From Spongiihabitans sp963422685 (GTDB taxonomy: Bacteria; Pseudomonadota; Gammaproteobacteria; Arenicellales; Poriferihabitantaceae): a DNA stretch of 64,000 bases. The stretch spans positions 62,001 to 126,000 of the forward strand of contig OY730442.1 in the NCBI GenBank assembly GCA_963422685.1, given 5' to 3'. Shown piece by piece: positions 42,377 to 50,916 of this stretch. The stretch's first letter is position 1. Each line of letters starts with the position of its first letter. Under the pieces are notes generated by a model. That model made no database searches and had not been told where the DNA came from. It saw nothing but the letters and a program-made list of their open reading frames with translations. Made by a program: the position numbers and the translations under genes.

Positions 42377-43930
42377 ATGACGATTATTAAACAGGAAGAT
42401 TTGATCCGGAGTGTCGCCGATGCGCTGCAGTATATTTCATATTATCATTCCAAAGACTTTGTTCAGGCAATGCATCGGGCATACCTCAAGGAACAGTCTG
42501 AATCTGCGCGCAATGCCATCTCCCAGATACTGATCAATTCCAAAATGGCAGCAGAGGGCAGACGCCCCATTTGCCAGGATACCGGTATCGTGGTGATTTT
42601 TGTAAAAATTGGCATGAATGTATGCTGGGACGCCACGGCAACACTGAATGAAATGATTGACGAAGGCGTCAGGCAGGCCTACCTTAATCCTGAAAATCCC
42701 TTGCGAGCATCTATTGTTTCCCCTCCCATTGGCCGCAGAGTCAATACCAAAGACAACACTCCGGCAGTAGTCCATGTTGAAATGGTGGAAGGAGACAAAG
42801 TGGATATGATTGTCTCCGCCAAGGGAGGCGGGTCAGAGAGCAAGAGCAGGTTCAGCATTTTAAACCCGAGCGACAGCGTGGTGGATTGGGTATTGGCAAC
42901 CCTGCCAACCATGGGCGCGGGCTGGTGTCCCCCGGGGATACTGGGCATCGGACTCGGCGGCAGCGCAGAAAAAGCTATGCTGCTGGCCAAGGAATCACTG
43001 ATGGAGCCGATCGATATTCAGGATTTGATCGCCGCCGGGCCATCCAGCGTTATCGAAGAATTGCGCATCGAACTGTACGAAAAAGTGAATGCACTGGGGA
43101 TTGGCGCCCAGGGCCTGGGCGGGGTTACCACGGTTCTGGATGTAAAAGTAAAGGATTATCCAACCCATGCGGTATCCCTGCCGGTGGCGATGATTCCGAA
43201 CTGCGCGGCCACCCGCCACGTGCATTTTACGCTGGACGGATCCGGCCCTGCGGTATTGACCCAGCCAGAATTATCGGCCTGGCCGGATATTAGCTGGGCG
43301 CCGGGTGATAACACCCTGTCCGTAAACCTGGACACCCTCACGAAAGACCAGATTCGCACCTGGAAACCCGGCCAGACCATTTTACTTTCGGGCAAGCTGC
43401 TGACCGGCCGGGATGCGGCGCATAAACGTATTGCCGAATACTTCGAAGCCGGCAGGCCGTTACCGAATGGCGTTGATTTCCACAATCGATTTATCTACTA
43501 CGTCGGCCCGGTCAATGCGGTGGGTGATGAAGCGGTGGGACCAGCCGGGCCAACCACCGCGACCAGAATGGATAAATTTACCGACATGATGCTCGAAAAA
43601 GCGGGCATATTCGGCATGATCGGTAAAGCAGAGCGCGGCACAGATACGGTGGAGAAAATCAAAAAACACCGCTCGGTATACCTGATCGCGGTGGGCGGTG
43701 CGGCCTACCTGGTTTCAAAGGCGATAAAGTCCGCCCAAGTATTGGCATTCGCAGACCTGGGGATGGAAGCAATCTATGAATTTGAGGTGGAAGAAATGCC
43801 GGTCACCGTGGCGGTCGATAGCGAGGGTGAATCCGTTCATCATACCGCACCGGCCATTTGGAAAAAGAAACTGGCCGTTGCTGCACCCACCCTGGGCAGC
43901 GCATCCGCAGACCCTAGTAAAAAGTATTGA
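42377..43930 (+). CDS. fumA: Fumarate hydratase class I (4Fe-4S)
   Basis: Converts fumarate to malate in the TCA cycle. The 517-residue protein (ATG 42377; TTG 42368 is three codons upstream) has the N-terminal catalytic block with RRPICQDTGIVVIFVKIG and GGGSESKSRF, the middle GIGLGGSAEKAMLLAKESL and GIGAQGLGGVTTVLDVKV, and the beta half from about 310 with GPTTATRMDKFTDMMLEKAG. Three cysteines near residues 66, 185 and 277 can bind the oxygen-sensitive cluster. The gene overlaps the convergent SLC13-type gene by 17 bases at the 3' ends. Confidence 0.95.
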   Translation: MTIIKQEDLIRSVADALQYISYYHSKDFVQAMHRAYLKEQSESARNAISQILINSKMAAEGRRPICQDTGIVVIFVKIGMNVCWDATATLNEMIDEGVRQAYLNPENPLRASIVSPPIGRRVNTKDNTPAVVHVEMVEGDKVDMIVSAKGGGSESKSRFSILNPSDSVVDWVLATLPTMGAGWCPPGILGIGLGGSAEKAMLLAKESLMEPIDIQDLIAAGPSSVIEELRIELYEKVNALGIGAQGLGGVTTVLDVKVKDYPTHAVSLPVAMIPNCAATRHVHFTLDGSGPAVLTQPELSAWPDISWAPGDNTLSVNLDTLTKDQIRTWKPGQTILLSGKLLTGRDAAHKRIAEYFEAGRPLPNGVDFHNRFIYYVGPVNAVGDEAVGPAGPTTATRMDKFTDMMLEKAGIFGMIGKAERGTDTVEKIKKHRSVYLIAVGGAAYLVSKAIKSAQVLAFADLGMEAIYEFEVEEMPVTVAVDSEGESVHHTAPAIWKKKLAVAAPTLGSASADPSKKY

Positions 43931-45773
43931 GCATCCCCACCACCACGAAGATAAACATGATGGTCATTATGCTGCCCGCCTTGATGAAATCGGCAACCTG
44001 ATAGCCGCCAGGGCCCATTATCAACGCATTGACCTGATGGGTAGGAATCAGGAATGAATTGGACGTGGACAACGCCACCGTCAAGGCGAAAACCGCCGGA
44101 TTTGCGCCCGCACCGATGGCGATGTTGATTGCTAAAGGCACCAGCAATACGGTTGCGCCGACGTTTGAAATGATCAGGGTAAATAATGTGGCGAGTATGG
44201 CCAAAGCCGTTTGCAGCACCCAAATGGGCACGCCATCCAGATAAAACAATACCTGATGCGCAACCCAGGCGGCGGTTCCGCTGTTTTCAACCGCAATCCC
44301 GAGCGGGATTAAACTGGCGAGCAAAAATACGCTCTGCCAACCGATTGCCCGGTACGCTTCGTCAATCTTGATAACGCCGGTCAAAATCATCCCCACCGCA
44401 CCGGTCATCAATGCAACAGACAATCGGACATCGGTGAAAATTATCAGGAAAAGTGTCAGCGCAAACAAGGCTGCTGCAAATTTCAACTTTTCCGGGCGTT
44501 CATCTTCCCTGGGGAAGTCGGTTACCACCACATAATCATGTCTGTCATCGGCAATTGAGGCGAGATTGGCCCAGTTAATATGGATGACCAACGTATCACC
44601 TGACTGAAGCACCAGGTCCGGGATGCCTGAATCAATGACATCATCCGCACGGAAAACGGAAAGAACGGTGGCGTCATGCCGTCTTCTCAATTCTATTTCC
44701 CGCAGCGATTTTCCAATCAGGGAGGAATCCGGCGGTATGACGACTTCGGCAATACCCGCACTGCTTGAGCTTAAAATCTCCGCAAATACGTCCATTTCAT
44801 TCTTCACCTGCAGCGCATATTCCCGGGCAAATTCATACACCGCTTCCCGTCGGCCCATAATGGCCATTTCGCTTCCATCCCAAAACTCGGTATCACCGCG
44901 CGGCGCGACCACCAATTCATGGCTGTTTCTTATCGCTACAATCCAGCCTGCCCGACCCGCCGCGTCAATCTCCGAGAGTGTTTTACCTATGAGCGGGCTT
45001 TCCCTGGTGACGATACACTCGTATACCTCGCCCTCAATGCCGTAAACTTCTTTGAAATATTTCAACATATTGCCCGATTCGCCCGGTTTATCCTTGATCA
45101 CAGGCAGGACAAACCGGCCAAGAAATACGAAGTAGCAAACACCCGAAAACAGCAGTGCGAGTCCGATGGGAGTGACCGAGAACATGCCAAATTGTTCGAT
45201 TGCAGGGAATTTTCCCGCCATGGCCTGATTGGAATGTGCGATTAAATCATTCAGCAGTATCAACGGGCTTGAACCCACCAGGGTTATGGTACCGCCCAAA
45301 ATCGCGCAAAACCCCATGGGCATGAGCAATCGCGAAATTGCCAGATTACCGCGTCGGGCAATCCGATTGACCACAGGCAAAAACAACGCCGCAGCGCCAA
45401 TATTTTGCAGGAAACTGGAAATCAGGCCGACCGCACCGGAAAGAAACATAATCACGCGACCTTCCGTATTGCCGCCAATTTTCAGAATTTTACTCGCAAG
45501 CTGCCCCATGACACCGGTTCGGTCCAGACCGGCACCGATTATCATAACCGCTATAATCGAAATTACCGCATTACTGGAATAACCACTGAATAATTGATCC
45601 GGCGAAACCAAGCCATCATATCCGGGCAGCAAAGCAGTCAGGCCAATTAGCACCATCACCACTACGGCGGCCACGTCAATCCTGACAATTTCAAAGGCGA
45701 ACAGGCAGATAGCCAGCAGCAGCAAGGCCATTACCATGCCCATCTCGGCAGTAAGCTGCAGCGTTTCGGTCAC
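43914..45773 (-). CDS. SLC13-family permease with two TrkA-C domains
   Basis: Membrane transporter for anions such as sulfate or dicarboxylates, possibly sodium-coupled. The N-terminal half has about five membrane segments including MPMGFCAILGGTITLVGSSP, then two RCK_C/TrkA-C regulatory domains (about residues 205-290 with SPLIGKTLSEID and 300-385 with SSLIGKSLREIEL), then the second membrane half ending with STSNSFLIPTHQVNALIMGPGGY. I set the start at GTG 45773, which has GGAG five bases upstream, rather than TTG 45788. The last 17 bases overlap the fumarase 3' end. A fumarate or malate substrate would fit the neighbour but is only a guess. Confidence 0.9.
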   Translation of the reverse strand: MTETLQLTAEMGMVMALLLLAICLFAFEIVRIDVAAVVVMVLIGLTALLPGYDGLVSPDQLFSGYSSNAVISIIAVMIIGAGLDRTGVMGQLASKILKIGGNTEGRVIMFLSGAVGLISSFLQNIGAAALFLPVVNRIARRGNLAISRLLMPMGFCAILGGTITLVGSSPLILLNDLIAHSNQAMAGKFPAIEQFGMFSVTPIGLALLFSGVCYFVFLGRFVLPVIKDKPGESGNMLKYFKEVYGIEGEVYECIVTRESPLIGKTLSEIDAAGRAGWIVAIRNSHELVVAPRGDTEFWDGSEMAIMGRREAVYEFAREYALQVKNEMDVFAEILSSSSAGIAEVVIPPDSSLIGKSLREIELRRRHDATVLSVFRADDVIDSGIPDLVLQSGDTLVIHINWANLASIADDRHDYVVVTDFPREDERPEKLKFAAALFALTLFLIIFTDVRLSVALMTGAVGMILTGVIKIDEAYRAIGWQSVFLLASLIPLGIAVENSGTAAWVAHQVLFYLDGVPIWVLQTALAILATLFTLIISNVGATVLLVPLAINIAIGAGANPAVFALTVALSTSNSFLIPTHQVNALIMGPGGYQVADFIKAGSIMTIMFIFVVVGMLNTFY

Positions 45774-46045
45774 ACAAAATCTCCACAATCAACAAAGACA
45801 CAAATCCGGGAAATCAGGGCAGCGCCGATCACAGGCGGCTCCTCCCGGCAATCACAACCGGTCCATTTCATAGCATAATCTATTGCATTAGAAATTATGT
45901 ATATCCTTATGATATAAATGATTTTTATTGTTCCAATCCAGCACAGTCTGAATCGGATTTGCAACCGATTCTATCATCATCCGAATACACTGTCAGAGTA
46001 TCAATAACATTTATACTGGCGGCAAAGTCATCATACAATCCGGTG

Positions 46046-46969
46046 ATGCAGACCACTATCGACGATTCCATCGCGAACCCTAACGCATTCAGAAATATTC
46101 CCCTGGTATTGTTAATTTTATTATTCCGGGGAATGGGCTTTTTGCCCCTGCCGGTGATTTATATTTTCGGAGTCGGCTGCGGTGAAATTTTATACTGGAC
46201 ATACGGGGCCCGGCGAAGGATCACCCTGACCAATCTGACCGCCTGCTTCCCAAATTACACGCCTGGTCAAATACGACGGCTTGCACGGCGTCATTTTCAC
46301 GCGATGATTACCGGGATGCTGGTCATGTCCGTGGCATGGTGGGCCTCTTCCAGGCGACTTGAACGGCTCGTTGTATTTCGCAACAAAGTCGTGCTGGATA
46401 ATCTGCTGGAAACCAGACAGAACGTGATTCTTCTGGCGCCGCACTTCATTGGCCTGGAATTTTTTGGTATCTACCTGTCCAGTTGGCTGAATCTGACCGG
46501 CATGTATCAAAAGCATAAAAATCCGTTCCTGGATAATTTTATTTTGCGCGGACGCGCCCGGTTTGGCCTGCGGCTTTATCACTATAAAAACACATTGATC
46601 AGTCTGATCCGGTCCATCCGCAATGGCATCCCTTTTTATTACCTTCCCGACCAGGACCCCGGTCAGGGAAAAGGCGTATTCGCCCTGTTTTATAACGTTA
46701 AAACCGCGACCTACCCGGCGTTGAGTAAAATCTCACGATTGGGCAATGCCCGAGTGGTACCGTGTATGGCAAGATTAAGGAAATTCGGGTATGGATTCGA
46801 AATTATTTTTGATCAACCTTTGGGCGATTATCCGACTGGCGATGACGTCAAGGATGCGACCACGATGAACAAAGCCATCGAAAGGCTCATAAGTCATGCA
46901 CCAGAGCAGTATTTCTGGTCGCATAAACGCTTTAAGACACGCCCGCCAGGAGAGCAGCCTTTTTACTAG
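46046..46969 (+). CDS. LpxL/HtrB-type lipid A (lysophospholipid) acyltransferase
   Basis: Transfers an acyl chain to lipid A precursors at the inner membrane. The protein from ATG 46046 has 307 residues; the frame is open to TTG 45959, but the extra 29 residues are not family-like. A hydrophobic N-terminal segment (NIPLVLLILLFRGMGFLPLPVIYIFG) is followed by the catalytic H-x4-D/E motif in LLAPHFIGLEFFG, the YLPDQDPG block and the closing EQYFWSHKRFKTRPPGE, all typical of LpxL. Which acyl group or position is unknown. Confidence 0.92.
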   Translation: MQTTIDDSIANPNAFRNIPLVLLILLFRGMGFLPLPVIYIFGVGCGEILYWTYGARRRITLTNLTACFPNYTPGQIRRLARRHFHAMITGMLVMSVAWWASSRRLERLVVFRNKVVLDNLLETRQNVILLAPHFIGLEFFGIYLSSWLNLTGMYQKHKNPFLDNFILRGRARFGLRLYHYKNTLISLIRSIRNGIPFYYLPDQDPGQGKGVFALFYNVKTATYPALSKISRLGNARVVPCMARLRKFGYGFEIIFDQPLGDYPTGDDVKDATTMNKAIERLISHAPEQYFWSHKRFKTRPPGEQPFY

Positions 46970-47656
46970 ATTCTGGTTTCCCCCGGCATAGTCCTGAATC
47001 CCATATCCCGAAACCGGGATTTCGGCAGCATAAAACAATCTGGTTCCGCCTGCCGCGACCAGCACGATACGCTGCTTTCTCAAAAATCCGGTTTTTCATC
47101 TTGTACCTGGATATTTCCAGCGTATATTCTCCGCCAATGAGCATCCTCCCGGGCAGAAGATCTGCATGACGAATACTGATAATTTTGAATTATCATCGCA
47201 GGTCGCCCGGCGCTGGGTCGCTGTCTACCACTTCAATATTCCAATTTGCCTCGGCGTGTTGACAGCGGCTGTCATACCGGTTCCGAAAGGAGATAAAAGC
47301 CGGACTGGTTTGGATTTGCCGCCCTCATAGTGGCGTGTATTGCAACACATCCTGGCCCGGATTCAGCGCATCCTGGATTATTGGACTGCATGCCCGTTAT
47401 ACACAAATCAATCATTCGCTGCTGGCAGCAAACATTGCCCCTTTTAACGAACTCCTGCGCTACCCGTGGGAAAAAATGGCCAATTAACGATTTGGCCGGA
47501 TTATCTGCATGGCAAACCGAAGTGGGAAAGCAGGCGACCGTGACTGCCGGTAACAACGGTTTCATGATTTCTGGTGATTCTCGTGTGTTATCTGTGCAGG
47601 AATCGCTGGTCTCAAAACGACGATAACACTGACCATTTGAGATGATTTTATAAACT
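46970..47656. other. Intergenic stretch of 687 bp without a supported gene
   Basis: Only short, poorly supported frames occur here, for example 47166-47330 on the plus strand (54 codons with a hydrophobic middle). A small hairpin ATCCCG-AAAC-CGGGAT lies at 47005-47020, 35 bases after the acyltransferase stop, but has no T-run. The stretch may hold the promoter of the DMT gene and the remains of an older gene. Confidence 0.4.
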
Positions 47657-48547
47657 ATGAGCAGACTCCCTTTGGCCGTGACGCAACCTGAAAACACTTC
47701 CATCGGCATTGTCTGTATGTTACTGACGATGCTGTTCTTTGTGATCCTGGACGTGGCGGCCAAATACCTGATGCAGCACTACAGCATCGTTCAGGTTCTC
47801 TGGGGCAGGTTTTTCTTTCACATCCTGTTTGTACTGGTTTATATCTGCGCAAGCCGTCCTGCGGACCTGATCAGCCAGCGACTGCCGCTGCAAATCTCAC
47901 GCTCCATACTCATGCTGACAACAACCGCGTTATTCTTCGTCGGCATCAGCACCATTCAATTGGCAACGGCGTCCACCATCATGTTTCTGACGCCCATCCT
48001 GGTCACCGTGCTAGCCATCCCGCTTTTGGGCGAAACGGTCAGGGTCAGGCGGTGGGTCGGCGTGTTAGCGGGATTTTCTGGTGCGCTGACTGTGGTCAGA
48101 CCAGGTATTGATCAGATTGAAGCGGGTATTGTATTTCTCCTGGCCGCTGCATTGTCGAATTCTTTTTACCAGATCAACACCCGGCAAATACGCACCCACG
48201 ACAATCCGATGACTTCGCTGTTGTATACGGGGTTAACAGGCGCCATTGTCACCTCCTGTCTGGTGCCGTTTAACTGGCAGTGGCCAGATTTGGAACACTG
48301 GCTGATATTTATTATGCTCGGAATAACCGGAAGCATCAGCCATCTTTGTCTGATCCGGGCCTTTCGCGTTGCTCCGGCCTCCATCGTTGCGCCTTTCGGC
48401 TATACCAGTTTGATCTGGTCGGTGGGTTTCGGCTTCATCATTTTTGACGACCTGCCTGATCGCTGGACGATTATCGGCGCAGTCATCATCATTTCAAGCG
48501 GGCTGTATATTTATCACCGCGAACAGAAAACGGCACAATCAGCCTGA
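47657..48547 (+). CDS. DMT-family (EamA) transporter
   Basis: The 296-residue protein has ten hydrophobic segments in two EamA repeats, with the typical end of the first repeat (LTPILVTVLAIPLLGETVRVRRWVGVLAGFSGALTVVRPG) and of the second (AIIIDDLPDRWTIIGAVIIISSGLYIYHRE-like wording in the real order VGFGFIIFDDLPDRWTIIGA). The type is an inner-membrane metabolite exporter; no substrate can be assigned. It stands alone and converges with the catalase gene, separated by a hairpin. Confidence 0.9.
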   Translation: MSRLPLAVTQPENTSIGIVCMLLTMLFFVILDVAAKYLMQHYSIVQVLWGRFFFHILFVLVYICASRPADLISQRLPLQISRSILMLTTTALFFVGISTIQLATASTIMFLTPILVTVLAIPLLGETVRVRRWVGVLAGFSGALTVVRPGIDQIEAGIVFLLAAALSNSFYQINTRQIRTHDNPMTSLLYTGLTGAIVTSCLVPFNWQWPDLEHWLIFIMLGITGSISHLCLIRAFRVAPASIVAPFGYTSLIWSVGFGFIIFDDLPDRWTIIGAVIIISSGLYIYHREQKTAQSA

Positions 48548-48567
48548 AGCGCAGCAGGATCGCACCG

Positions 48568-48596
48568 GGTGGAACCGCAATCACCGCGGCTCCACC
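48568..48596. terminator. Hairpin between the convergent DMT and catalase genes
   Basis: Arms GGTGGAACCGC (48568-48578) and GCGGCTCCACC (48586-48596) pair at 10 of 11 positions around a 7-base loop, midway between two convergent stop codons. Position suggests a bidirectional terminator, but there is no T-run on either side, so it may instead block or stabilise transcript ends. Confidence 0.5.
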
Positions 48597-48611
48597 GCCG
48601 CCAAAGCCCGC

Positions 48612-50084
48612 TTATCTAACCAGCTCCAAATTGACCAAAGCCCGGTTCACGCGATCGCCGTAATCCTGGTCTACCATTTTGAATAAATCGACCATGCGTT
48701 GTTGGACGGATTGCTCAGCATGAACCAGGGCGCCGGCAATATTTCCAACTAACTGTCGTTTCTGCGTTTCGTCCATAATGGCGTAGAGTGCGCCAGCCTG
48801 TGAATAGTGATCTTCATTTGAAGTATCATAACCTTTGACCCAGACTTCGCCTGATAGTGGTATCGGCGGCTCGGCCACTTGCGCGGTCGGAGCTGGTGCG
48901 CCTTTATCTTTCTGATCGTTAGGGTAAAAATTCACACCAGCGCCCTGGTTGTTGTCATCACCATAAGGACATTTCATTCCAGCCATGGCGCCATCGCGCT
49001 GATAATGATGCACCGGGCAGCGCGGCGCATTCACCGGAAGCTGGTTGACATTGGCGCCAATACGATAGCGATGCGCATCCTGATAGGCCAGCAATCTGGC
49101 TTGCAGCATTTTGTCCGGGGATGCACCAATCCCTGGTACCAGATTACTGGGGGCAAATGCAGCCTGCTCGGTTTCAGCAAAGTAATTTTCCACATTACGA
49201 TTCAACTCAAGCTGGCCAATTTCGATCAGAGGGAAATCTGCATGGGGCCAGACTTTGGTCAAATCGAAGGGATTAATATGATAATCCTGCGCTTCCTGCC
49301 CGGTCATAATTTGCAGCTTCACCGTCCAGGCCGGGAAATCACGGTTATCGATGGCATTAACTAAATCCTGTTGTGCGCCAAATGCCGGCATGGTGCTGGC
49401 TTCTTGGTCGGTGAGATTTTTGATGCCCTGATTGGTTTTCAAATGCCATTTCACCCAGAATCGTTCTGCCCTGGCGTTCCAGAAACTCAGGGTATGCGAA
49501 CCGAATCCGTGCATGTGCCGATACGAACAGGCAATGCCGCGGTCGGACATGAGTATCATCATCTGATGCAGGGACTGGGGATGATTGGCCCAGAATTCAA
49601 ACATCGCTGCCGGATTGGGCAAATTGGTGCGGGGATCTTTCTTCTGGGAATGAATAAAGTCCGGGAACTTGCCGGGGTCGCTCAGAAAAAATACCGGGGT
49701 ATTGTTGCCAACCAGGTCAAAATTACCTTGTTCGGTGTAGAATTTTACCGCGAAACCCCTTGGATCCCGCGCATAATCGCTGGAATCCTGACCACCGCCC
49801 ACTGTGGAGAAGCGAACGAATACTTCGGTTTGCTGGCCCTCCTGCTGGAGAAAGCTGGCGATACTGTATTGGCTCAGCGATCGGGTCAGGGTAAACCGGC
49901 CATAGGCGCCGGACCCCCGGGCATGCACCACCCGTTCTGGAATGCGTTCGCGGTTAAAGTGCGCGAGCTTTTCGAACATTCTGAAATTGTCGAAGGTCAG
50001 TGGTCCTCGCTCACCGGCCGAAATGCTGTTGTTATCATCTGCTACCGGTGCGCCCGCTGAAGTGGTTAATCTGGTGTAGGTCAT
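48612..50084 (-). CDS. katA: Monofunctional heme catalase
   Basis: Breaks down hydrogen peroxide. From ATG 50084 (GAGG ten bases upstream; an open frame extends to 50147 but lacks family residues) the protein has 490 residues, the small-subunit size. It has the distal histidine H54 in RVVHARGSGAYG, the NADPH/heme-pocket strand GNFDLVGNNTPVFF and the proximal heme tyrosine in RLLAYQDAHRYRIG. That last motif usually reads RLFSYxDTHRYR, so two positions differ. No signal peptide. An OxyR-like site lies at 50166-50202, 82-118 bp upstream. Confidence 0.96.
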   Translation of the reverse strand: MTYTRLTTSAGAPVADDNNSISAGERGPLTFDNFRMFEKLAHFNRERIPERVVHARGSGAYGRFTLTRSLSQYSIASFLQQEGQQTEVFVRFSTVGGGQDSSDYARDPRGFAVKFYTEQGNFDLVGNNTPVFFLSDPGKFPDFIHSQKKDPRTNLPNPAAMFEFWANHPQSLHQMMILMSDRGIACSYRHMHGFGSHTLSFWNARAERFWVKWHLKTNQGIKNLTDQEASTMPAFGAQQDLVNAIDNRDFPAWTVKLQIMTGQEAQDYHINPFDLTKVWPHADFPLIEIGQLELNRNVENYFAETEQAAFAPSNLVPGIGASPDKMLQARLLAYQDAHRYRIGANVNQLPVNAPRCPVHHYQRDGAMAGMKCPYGDDNNQGAGVNFYPNDQKDKGAPAPTAQVAEPPIPLSGEVWVKGYDTSNEDHYSQAGALYAIMDETQKRQLVGNIAGALVHAEQSVQQRMVDLFKMVDQDYGDRVNRALVNLELVR

Positions 50085-50165
50085 AATGTGTGTCCTCAAA
50101 TTGATTAAAATAAGACTTTCGTCTGGCTCGCGGTGCAGTCTATCCAAACCCTGATAATTAATATA

Positions 50166-50202
50166 TTTGATTATTTATATTATTTTAATAGTATTTATCT
50201 AT
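50166..50202. promoter_or_regulatory. OxyR operator candidate upstream of catalase
   Basis: Bases 50188-50202 read ATAGTATTTATCTAT and match nine of the ten fixed positions of ATAGNTNNNANCTAT. The second half, 22 bp away (50166-50180), is weaker, matching six. The site lies 82-118 bp before the catalase ATG and 85 bp before the divergent exported-protein ATG, so it could serve either gene. The surrounding DNA is AT-rich, which raises the chance of a coincidental match. Confidence 0.5.
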
Positions 50203-50286
50203 CAAAAATTCCGGGGACGTTCATGCAACCTCCGCCAGGCTTTCAAGTCATTCGGTACTGCCATCAATGTTCGGGGGAAAGCCGAT

Positions 50287-50730
50287 ATGGAAAAACTTCA
50301 ATCCTTGCAACGCCGCCGTTTTGCGATAACCGCGCTACTGGCTGGAACACTACTGCTATCCGCAGCCCGGGCCGCAGTGGTTGATGTCACAGAAATCGTC
50401 GGAAAATCCATGGCACAAGTCCAGCAAATACTGGGTTCGCCATTGCAATGTAAAAAATCCTTCCAAGGGCTGTCCTGTGATTATGCACTCGCCGAAATTG
50501 AAGTGATCTTCATCGATGAAAAAGCAGACTGGATAACCTTTGGCGGCTTTCAGCAGGTTGAGTTTGATTACCGGGTTTTAGAGAAAATCGGTTTAATAGC
50601 CGTCCCGCCCCTGGTGCACAACCCGTTCCGGATGCACTGGCAAAATCACCAGGGGTTGGCGGTAATTTCGGTTTATGGCAGCGGTCGGTGGGTAACGTTC
50701 GTCCAGGTCAGAGCATTCACGCCGCAATAA
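50287..50730 (+). CDS. Exported protein of unknown function, possible Tat signal
   Basis: The 147-residue protein begins with MEKLQSLQRRRFAITALLAG and a hydrophobic stretch ending in SAARA, a signal peptide with a twin-arginine-like RRRF motif, cleaved near residue 32. The mature part has two cysteines (QCKKSF and LSCDYA) that could form a disulfide, and a periplasmic beta-rich appearance. I recognise no family. It is divergent from catalase and shares its control region. A frame upstream to 50167 lacks coding character, so ATG 50287 is the likely start. Confidence 0.72.
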   Translation: MEKLQSLQRRRFAITALLAGTLLLSAARAAVVDVTEIVGKSMAQVQQILGSPLQCKKSFQGLSCDYALAEIEVIFIDEKADWITFGGFQQVEFDYRVLEKIGLIAVPPLVHNPFRMHWQNHQGLAVISVYGSGRWVTFVQVRAFTPQ

Positions 50731-50916
50731 AATATTATCCTTGCTGCCGGGGAAAACCGGGCACTCCCGATGGGCATGACTGCGCCATGGACGCCGTATT
50801 GACCACATTAAAATCCTGGTCGCCGAATGCACAACGGGTTCTGGAATATGCGCTGGCAAAAAATAACCGGTTCAACCCACCCAATCCCGCAAGCAGAAAA
50901 AAAGCAACAGAAAAAT

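Noticed and set aside
47005..47020. Hairpin ATCCCG-AAAC-CGGGAT as terminator of the acyltransferase gene
   Set aside because: Stem of only six pairs and no T-run.
47166..47330. Small open frame with a hydrophobic middle
   Set aside because: Only 54 codons, no ribosome site and no homology; reading frames after it do not continue the protein.
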